The notes beneath the pieces are model-generated. The model had not been told where the DNA came from. It searched no databases and worked only from the letters and a program-made list of their open reading frames with translations. Positions 59,082 through 63,825 of a stretch of 63,825 nt of DNA are shown here, in pieces (positions within the stretch are counted from its first letter, which is position 1; every line of letters begins with the position of its first letter). The stretch spans positions 1 to 63,825 of the forward strand of contig NZ_BJYJ01000022.1 of NCBI RefSeq assembly GCF_007991455.1, in the 5' to 3' direction. The DNA is from Chryseobacterium hagamense. Lineage in GTDB: Bacteria > Bacteroidota > Bacteroidia > Flavobacteriales > Weeksellaceae. A program made the position numbers and the translations under genes.

Positions 59082-60394
59082 AGCCGAATTTTACACAGAA
59101 AGTGACCAACTGGGGCAATTATCCTGTAGTGGAAAAAGAGATGCGGTCTGAAGACAGCTTCAAAAAAATAAAGGAATTCATACTGAATAACAATGAAGTC
59201 ATTGCCAGAGGGAACGGCAGATGCTATGGAGATTCTTCACTGGGCGAACATATATTTTCAACAAAAAAATTAAATAAATTTATCAGCTTCGACCGCCTGA
59301 ACGGAACTATCGAGTGTGAATCCGGAGTTTTGCTTTCCGACGTATTGGAAATTTCAGTTCCCCAGGGGTATTTTCTTTATGTGACACCGGGCACGAAATT
59401 TGTTTCCGTAGGCGGTGCCATCGCTTCGGATGTTCATGGGAAAAACCACCATGCCGAGGGCTGTTTCTCAGAATATGTCATTGAATTTAAACTGATGATC
59501 GAAAACGGAGACATCATCACCTGTTCAAGGGATGAAAATGCCGATAAGTTCTGGGCAACGATTGGTGGAATGGGACTGACGGGAATCATCCTGACCGCAA
59601 AATTTAAATTAAAAAATATAGAATCGGCCTACATCCGCCAGGAAAGTATTAAAGCCGAAAACCTTGATGAAATATTTGCCCTTTTCGAAGAAAGCGAAAG
59701 CTGGACCTATACCGTTGCGTGGATCGATTGCCTGCAGAAAGGCAAAAATCTGGGGAGAAGTATCCTGATGAGAGGCGAGCATGCTTTCCAGCACGAACTG
59801 CCCCAGAATCTTAAAAACAAACCGCTGCGTCTGAAAAAGAAGTTTGAACCTACGGTGCCGTTCTATTTCCCGGGATTTGTCCTGAATGCGCTGACGGTGA
59901 AGATTTTTAATTTTCTATATTATAAAAAGCAGTCTAAAAAGGAAGTAAAAAGCTTTATTGATTATGAAACTTTTTTCTACCCGCTGGATTTTGTTCACGA
60001 CTGGAATAAAATTTACGGAAAATCGGGCTTTGTCCAGTATCAGATGATGATTCCCAAAGAATCCGGGAAAGAAGGGATGAAAAAGATCCTGGAAACCATC
60101 GCCAACAGCGGAAACGGGTCTTTTCTGGCGGTCCTGAAGCTTTACGGGGAAGAAAATCCGCAGGCATATAATTCCTTTCCTTTTGAAGGTTATTCCCTTG
60201 CGCTTGATTTCAAAGTGAATTCCAGACTGAAGAAGCTGATCAACCAGCTGGATGATATCGTGGAGCAGTATAACGGCAAGATTTATCTTACCAAAGACAG
60301 CATGAGCAGGTCATCCCTTACCAATTACCTCAAAAATGTTCAAAGCTCAAAATTCGTGTCTTTGCAGCATAAAAGAATTTTAAATAATATTTAG
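59078..60394 (+). CDS. FAD-linked oxidoreductase, DprE1-like
   Basis: A 438-residue flavoenzyme with the vanillyl-alcohol-oxidase fold. ARGNGRCYGDSSLG (43-56) and VGGAIASDVHGKNHHAEG (111-128) form the FAD site; GGMGLTGIILTAKFK follows. With DprE2 it oxidises decaprenyl-phosphoryl-ribose at C2 on the way to the arabinose form. Aligned by eye to mycobacterial DprE1, the benzothiazinone-target cysteine (C387, in NICVDF) becomes Ala375 in GYSLALDF, while the FAD-side Lys is kept (K406 in YLTKDS). Overlaps the UbiA gene by four bases; the SDR follows five bases after its stop. The numbering of the mycobacterial residues is from memory. Confidence 0.87.
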   Translation: MKPNFTQKVTNWGNYPVVEKEMRSEDSFKKIKEFILNNNEVIARGNGRCYGDSSLGEHIFSTKKLNKFISFDRLNGTIECESGVLLSDVLEISVPQGYFLYVTPGTKFVSVGGAIASDVHGKNHHAEGCFSEYVIEFKLMIENGDIITCSRDENADKFWATIGGMGLTGIILTAKFKLKNIESAYIRQESIKAENLDEIFALFEESESWTYTVAWIDCLQKGKNLGRSILMRGEHAFQHELPQNLKNKPLRLKKKFEPTVPFYFPGFVLNALTVKIFNFLYYKKQSKKEVKSFIDYETFFYPLDFVHDWNKIYGKSGFVQYQMMIPKESGKEGMKKILETIANSGNGSFLAVLKLYGEENPQAYNSFPFEGYSLALDFKVNSRLKKLINQLDDIVEQYNGKIYLTKDSMSRSSLTNYLKNVQSSKFVSLQHKRILNNI

Positions 60395-60399
60395 CACGA

Positions 60400-61125
60400 A
60401 TGATCGTTTTAGGAAGCACATCGGAAGTCGCGCAGGCTTTTGTGGAAAAAGCACTACAGGAAGGGGAGAAATTTGAAAGGATTTATCTTTTTACCTCAAA
60501 CAGGGAAACAACCGAGAGATTTGCCCGGCATATCGATGTGAAATTCCTTCAGCAGTCGGAAATTATCGAGTTGGATCTGATGAAGGAGATCGATTATAAC
60601 CGTTTTGAACAGATCAACTCAGGATTGCTGTTCTGCGCAACGGGCTATCTCGGAGAAGGCACCGAAGAAAGTCTGTATGATAATAAAAATACGGAAAGGA
60701 TCATTGACATCAATTATGCAAAGCTGATTCCCGTCCTCAATTATTTTGCCCATAAATTTGAAAGCAGAAGATCGGGAACCATCATCGGGTTATCTTCCGT
60801 AGCAGGAGACCGGGGACGCCAGAGCAATTTTATCTACGGAAGTGCAAAAGCAGCATTTACCGCCTATTTAAGCGGACTGAGGAACTATCTTTTCGACAAG
60901 AAAGTCCATGTGCTGACTGTGAAGCCGGGGTTTATGGCTACTAAAATGACCGAAGGGCTGCCTCTGAATCCAAAGTTGACGGCAACTCCGAAGCAGGCGG
61001 CGGAATGTATCTTTAAAGCCTATAAAAGACAAAGGAACGTTGCCTATGTATTGCCTGTCTGGGGCATTATTATGCTGATCATCAGGAATATTCCTGAATT
61101 TATCTTTAAAAAATTAAAGCTTTAA
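60400..61125 (+). CDS. SDR oxidoreductase, DprE2-like
   Basis: A 241-residue short-chain dehydrogenase. The first residues MIVLGSTSEVAQAF give a variant nucleotide-binding turn (GSTSEVA), as in DprE2, rather than GxxxGxG. LFCATGYLG, the Ser in IIGLSSVAGDRG, and YGSAKAAF (Y, K) complete the site, and VLTVKPGFMATKMTEGL closes it. DprE2 reduces the keto intermediate made by DprE1 to polyprenyl-phospho-arabinose. It lies five bases after the DprE1-like gene; a C-terminal hydrophobic segment (WGIIMLIIRNIPEFIFKKL) may tether it to the membrane. Confidence 0.86.
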   Translation: MIVLGSTSEVAQAFVEKALQEGEKFERIYLFTSNRETTERFARHIDVKFLQQSEIIELDLMKEIDYNRFEQINSGLLFCATGYLGEGTEESLYDNKNTERIIDINYAKLIPVLNYFAHKFESRRSGTIIGLSSVAGDRGRQSNFIYGSAKAAFTAYLSGLRNYLFDKKVHVLTVKPGFMATKMTEGLPLNPKLTATPKQAAECIFKAYKRQRNVAYVLPVWGIIMLIIRNIPEFIFKKLKL

Positions 61126-61285
61126 GAACATTTTTGCTTTTGATAAAAGGCTTTGAATAATAAGGGTGGGTGGTATTGATCCGGATAAAATGATTATTCA
61201 CCTAAATAATTAAAAATACAAAATATACCTGTAGCCTTTCCGTTTACCATTAAGATAAAAAATTAAAAATTACGATAAACCACCA

Positions 61286-61873
61286 ATGAAAAAACTGTAT
61301 TGTTTTGATTTTGACGGAACCCTTACTTATAATGATACCATGTTTATGTATCTGAAATTTTATGATCCTGTCAGGTTCAGGCTGCAGTTTCTGAAGCATG
61401 TACCGCTTTTCGTGCTGCTAAAACTGAGGCTTGCCGAAACCGAAAAGGTGAAGAAGAGTTTTATCGGCTCTATTCTGAAAGGGCAGACCCGCGAAAAAAT
61501 CGAAAAAAAATCCAGACAGTTTTTTGAAGCGCATTATCCTAAGATTGTAAGGGAAAATGCGCTGGATTTCATTAAAAACATAGACCACGAAAATACGCAG
61601 AGCCTGTTGGTAACGGCATCGCTTGATATCTGGGCCAGACCTTTTGCCGATGCTTTCCAAATGAAGCTGCTGGCCACACAGGCTGAGTTCAAAAACGGTG
61701 TTTTTACAGGCAATTTCGTCGGTAGGAATTGCAACGGTAAGGAGAAATTAGCCCGTATACAGACGGAAATCAAAGACAAGAAATATGATAAGATCATTGC
61801 CTTTGGTGATACTTCAGGAGATAAGCCGATGTTAAAGTGGGCAAATGAAGGACATTATCAATTTTTTCACTAA
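61286..61873 (+). CDS. HAD-superfamily phosphatase (subfamily IB), possible member of the DprE pathway
   Basis: A 195-residue phosphatase. DFDGTLTYNDT at 8-18 is motif I with the nucleophilic Asp; SLLVTASLD (Ser/Thr motif II), GKEKLARIQ (Lys motif III) and IAFGDTSGDKPML (motif IV) follow. SerB/HAD-IB type with a helical cap. It is 160 bases from the DprE2-like gene on the same strand. In mycobacteria a phosphatase acts on polyprenyl-phosphoryl-5-phosphoribose; this HAD protein could fill that step. That is inference; a stand-alone metabolic phosphatase is the alternative. Confidence 0.85.
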   Translation: MKKLYCFDFDGTLTYNDTMFMYLKFYDPVRFRLQFLKHVPLFVLLKLRLAETEKVKKSFIGSILKGQTREKIEKKSRQFFEAHYPKIVRENALDFIKNIDHENTQSLLVTASLDIWARPFADAFQMKLLATQAEFKNGVFTGNFVGRNCNGKEKLARIQTEIKDKKYDKIIAFGDTSGDKPMLKWANEGHYQFFH

Positions 61874-61969
61874 TTTTGAACAGTAAAAATGGAAAACCGG
61901 AAGAGGTAAGAATCAGCAGGTTCAAATTCTATTTTTTATTGTACAGAAACTAATATTTTCAAAGTAAAA

Positions 61970-63145
61970 ATGAATAAAATATACCTTGATAACGCTGCTA
62001 CGACGCCGCTTTCGGAAGAAGTTATCGATGCCATGGTAGGTACCATGAAAATGAATTTCGGAAATCCATCCTCTACCCATAGTTTTGGGCAGGAAGCAAA
62101 AATCCTGATCGAAAACGTGAGAAGGCAGGTGGCAGATTATCTTCATGTAACGCCGGCTGAAATTATTTTCACCTCCTGCGGAACGGAATCCAATAACATG
62201 ATCATCAAGTCTGCCGTTGAGCATTTGGGGGTAGAAAGGATTATCAGTTCGCCTATGGAACACAAATGTGTTTCGGAAAGCATCCTGGATATGAAGGCCA
62301 GAAAAGGAGTGGAGGTAAATTATATCCGTCCGAATGAAAAAGGGGATATTGATCTTCAGAAACTTGAAGAATTATTAAAAGCATCCGATAAAAAAACGTT
62401 GGTAAGCCTGATGCATGCCAATAATGAAATCGGAAACCTGATCGATATTAAAAAAGTAGCGGAATTGTGTAAAACATACCATGCGCTTTTCCATTCGGAT
62501 ACCGTACAGACCATGGCGCATATGAACCTGGATTTCTCCGATATTCAGGTGGATTTTGCATCCTGCAGTGCGCATAAGTTCCACGGACCGAAAGGCATCG
62601 GCTTTGCTTTTATCAGAAAATCAAGCGGTCTGAAAGGGATTATTACCGGAGGCCCTCAGGAAAGGAGCATGAGAGCAGGTACGGAAAATGTTGCCGGAAT
62701 TGTAGGATTGGGGAAGGCCTTGGAAATTTCTCTTATTCATCTGGAAGAATATGCCGCTCATATGCAGGGAATTAAAGCGTATGCAAAGGAAAGGCTTATG
62801 GAAGAGATTCCGGGGATCAGATTCAACGGAAGAAGTGCTGAGCAGGAAGGAAGCCTTTATACGGTTTTAAGTGCTTTATTACCCTATAAAAACCCATTGA
62901 TCGGACTTCAGCTGGATATGAAAGGAATTGCAATCTCTCAGGGAAGCGCCTGTTCATCCGGTGCATCTAAGCCTTCCATGGTAATGATGATGATTTTATC
63001 AGAGGAAGAAATGGATCATTGCACGCCGCTTCGTATCTCTTTCAGCCACCTGACAACAAAAGGAGAGATCGATGCTCTGGCAATAGCCTTAAAGGAAATT
63101 TCAAAGGATTTTGTTATAGAAAATACAAATGTTGAGCATAGATAG
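61970..63145 (+). CDS. Cysteine desulfurase, NifS/IscS-type
   Basis: A 391-residue PLP enzyme that removes sulfur from cysteine for Fe-S or thio-cofactor assembly. MNKIYLDNAATTPLSEEV is the usual start; PLP Lys203 lies in SAHKFHGPKGIG, the catalytic Cys328 in SQGSACSSGASKPS (an SSGSA-type loop), and HSDTVQ with Asp/His/Gln binds the cofactor. A conserved MHANNEIGNL segment is present. No iscU or suf genes are close, so which pathway it feeds is not set. Confidence 0.93.
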   Translation: MNKIYLDNAATTPLSEEVIDAMVGTMKMNFGNPSSTHSFGQEAKILIENVRRQVADYLHVTPAEIIFTSCGTESNNMIIKSAVEHLGVERIISSPMEHKCVSESILDMKARKGVEVNYIRPNEKGDIDLQKLEELLKASDKKTLVSLMHANNEIGNLIDIKKVAELCKTYHALFHSDTVQTMAHMNLDFSDIQVDFASCSAHKFHGPKGIGFAFIRKSSGLKGIITGGPQERSMRAGTENVAGIVGLGKALEISLIHLEEYAAHMQGIKAYAKERLMEEIPGIRFNGRSAEQEGSLYTVLSALLPYKNPLIGLQLDMKGIAISQGSACSSGASKPSMVMMMILSEEEMDHCTPLRISFSHLTTKGEIDALAIALKEISKDFVIENTNVEHR

Positions 63146-63164
63146 GCTTATGACTCAAAAAGCG

Positions 63165-63172
63165 TAATTTTG
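63165..63172 (+). promoter_or_regulatory. Putative -7 box of the thioredoxin gene
   Basis: TAATTTTG, 57 bases before ATG 63230. No TTG at standard spacing. Confidence 0.4.
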
Positions 63173-63229
63173 ATTATCAGATTCAACAAAATCAATTAAG
63201 AATAATATTAATTTAAATAAAAAAATAAA

Positions 63230-63547
63230 ATGGCTTTAGAAATTACAGACAGCTCATTTCAGGAAACGGTTTTAAAATCAGATAAGCCGGTATTGGTAGA
63301 CTTTTGGGCAGTATGGTGCGGACCGTGCAGAACGTTAGGTCCAATTATCGAAGAGGTAGCCACAGACTTTGAAGGAAAAGCAGTAGTTGGTAAAGTGGAT
63401 GTAGACAACAATCAGGAAATTTCTATGCAGTATGGTATCAGAAATATCCCTACGGTTCTTATTTTTAAGAACGGTGAAGTGGTTGATAAATTGGTAGGAG
63501 TAACTCCAAAAGAAGTGATTGCTGAAAAATTAAGCGCGCACTTATAA
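63230..63547 (+). CDS. trxA: Thioredoxin
   Basis: A 105-residue cytoplasmic disulfide reductase. The active site WCGPC is at 29-33 (VLVDFWAVWCGPCRTLGP), preceded by Asp24 and followed by GIRNIPTVLIFKNGE with the cis-Pro, and GVTPKEVIAEKL at the end. Complete and of normal length. Single gene before a terminator. Confidence 0.96.
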   Translation: MALEITDSSFQETVLKSDKPVLVDFWAVWCGPCRTLGPIIEEVATDFEGKAVVGKVDVDNNQEISMQYGIRNIPTVLIFKNGEVVDKLVGVTPKEVIAEKLSAHL

Positions 63548-63567
63548 AAATAATAATTTTGATAATG

Positions 63568-63599
63568 AAGGTCTTCCGTTTTCGGGAGGCTTTTTTTTT
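63568..63599 (+). terminator. Terminator of trxA
   Basis: AAGGTCTTCC pairs with GGGAGGCTTT including G-T pairs, followed by nine T. Confidence 0.75.
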
Positions 63600-63608
63600 G
63601 AAATAAGT

Positions 63609-63638
63609 TTGCGGGTAACAAAAAAAGTTGTACTTTTG
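63609..63638 (+). promoter_or_regulatory. Canonical promoter upstream of the tRNA-Asp-like copies
   Basis: TTG (63609-63611), 19 bases, TACTTTTG (63631-63638): a full flavobacterial promoter. Transcription would begin about 40 bases before the tRNA-like sequence. Confidence 0.7.
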
Positions 63639-63683
63639 CCATCACAAAAAAGAAACGAAGTTCTTTAAAAACAAGATTAATCT

Positions 63684-63760
63684 GATCCGGTAGTTCAGCT
63701 ATCTAAAATGGCATACCTGTCATCTCGTCCTAAGACGAGACGGGTTCAGAGCTCCGGAGT
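63684..63760 (+). pseudogene. Degenerate tRNA-Asp-like sequence
   Basis: Begins GATCCGGTAGTTCAGC like tRNA-Asp, with CCTGTCA (anticodon GTC context), GGGTTCAGAGCTCC and CCGGAGT. The D loop lacks the GG pair (ATCT in place of GGTT), the anticodon arm is replaced by the hairpin CTCGTC-CTAA-GACGAG, and the acceptor has a mismatch. A functional tRNA is unlikely. Confidence 0.5.
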
Positions 63761-63795
63761 ACAGAAGTTTTCTTCAGTATCTTTTAAAAAAAAAT

Positions 63796-63825
63796 GATCC
63801 GGTAGTTCAGCTATCTAAAATGGCG
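63796..63825 (+). pseudogene. Second tRNA-Asp-like copy, cut by the window edge
   Basis: GATCCGGTAGTTCAGCTATC then TAAAATGGCG repeats the first copy, including the unusual D loop. The rest lies outside the window, so it could still be a working gene. Confidence 0.4.

Noticed and set aside
1..63825. Insertion sequences, integrases or prophage genes
   Set aside because: No transposase, integrase, capsid or terminase frame was found on either strand, despite the tRNA-flanked segment and AT-rich cassette.

Overview
The window reads as a chromosome segment of a flavobacterium, most likely Chryseobacterium or a close relative (Weeksellaceae, Bacteroidota). Supporting signs are SusC/SusD genes, GSCFA, WbqC, DUF47-Pit and parAB-DUF5683-dapB-lepB neighbourhoods, weak Shine-Dalgarno signals, and repeated promoters of the flavobacterial type (TTG, 17-20 nt, TAnnTTTG). 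Genus is an inference; no rRNA gene is present.

Layout. 0-3.1 kb: a very AT-rich cassette of small toxin-tip-like proteins, each followed by a small lipoprotein (likely the tail of an Rhs/polymorphic-toxin locus), ending in an immunity-like pseudogene. 3.4-9.8 kb: SusC, SusD and a three-domain metallophosphoesterase. 10-14 kb: SDR, prmA, SH3 protein, GNAT enzyme and a small frameshifted gene. 14.2-20.1 kb: two tRNA clusters sharing identical tRNA-Arg and tRNA-Pro genes, enclosing a 1300-residue hybrid histidine kinase. 20.2-28.7 kb: amidase, aspA, two glycosyltransferases, a flippase, an FkbM methyltransferase and DUF2461. 28.9-37.5 kb: DEAD-box helicase, DUF47-Pit phosphate uptake pair, polyprenyl synthetase, GSCFA, DUF4269, TatD and an acyltransferase. 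37.5-46.3 kb: a second helicase, two DUF6438 proteins, a methyltransferase, obgE-adk-hpt, an ABC-F protein and a ParDE toxin-antitoxin pair. 46.5-63.5 kb, all on the plus strand: purA, tonB, parAB, DUF5683, dapB, lepB, wbqC, a subtilase, lipocalin and OmpA lipoproteins, a four-gene set resembling decaprenyl-phospho-arabinose synthesis, a cysteine desulfurase and thioredoxin. The right edge holds two degenerate tRNA-Asp-like copies behind a canonical promoter.

How they connect. Most of the window is housekeeping: chromosome partition, purine salvage and synthesis, GTPase and ribosome functions, cell-envelope building and protein export. Accessory content is the left-edge toxin cassette, the surface-glycan genes and ParDE.

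The signals most worth following are: (1) many unrelated-looking intergenic repeats all built on a 7-nt period; (2) a cluster of DnaA-box matches just upstream of parA, a candidate origin region; (3) a DprE1/DprE2-like operon in a Gram-negative with Ala where the mycobacterial drug-target Cys sits; (4) duplicated tRNA clusters with decaying tRNA relics; (5) the toxin/immunity cassette.
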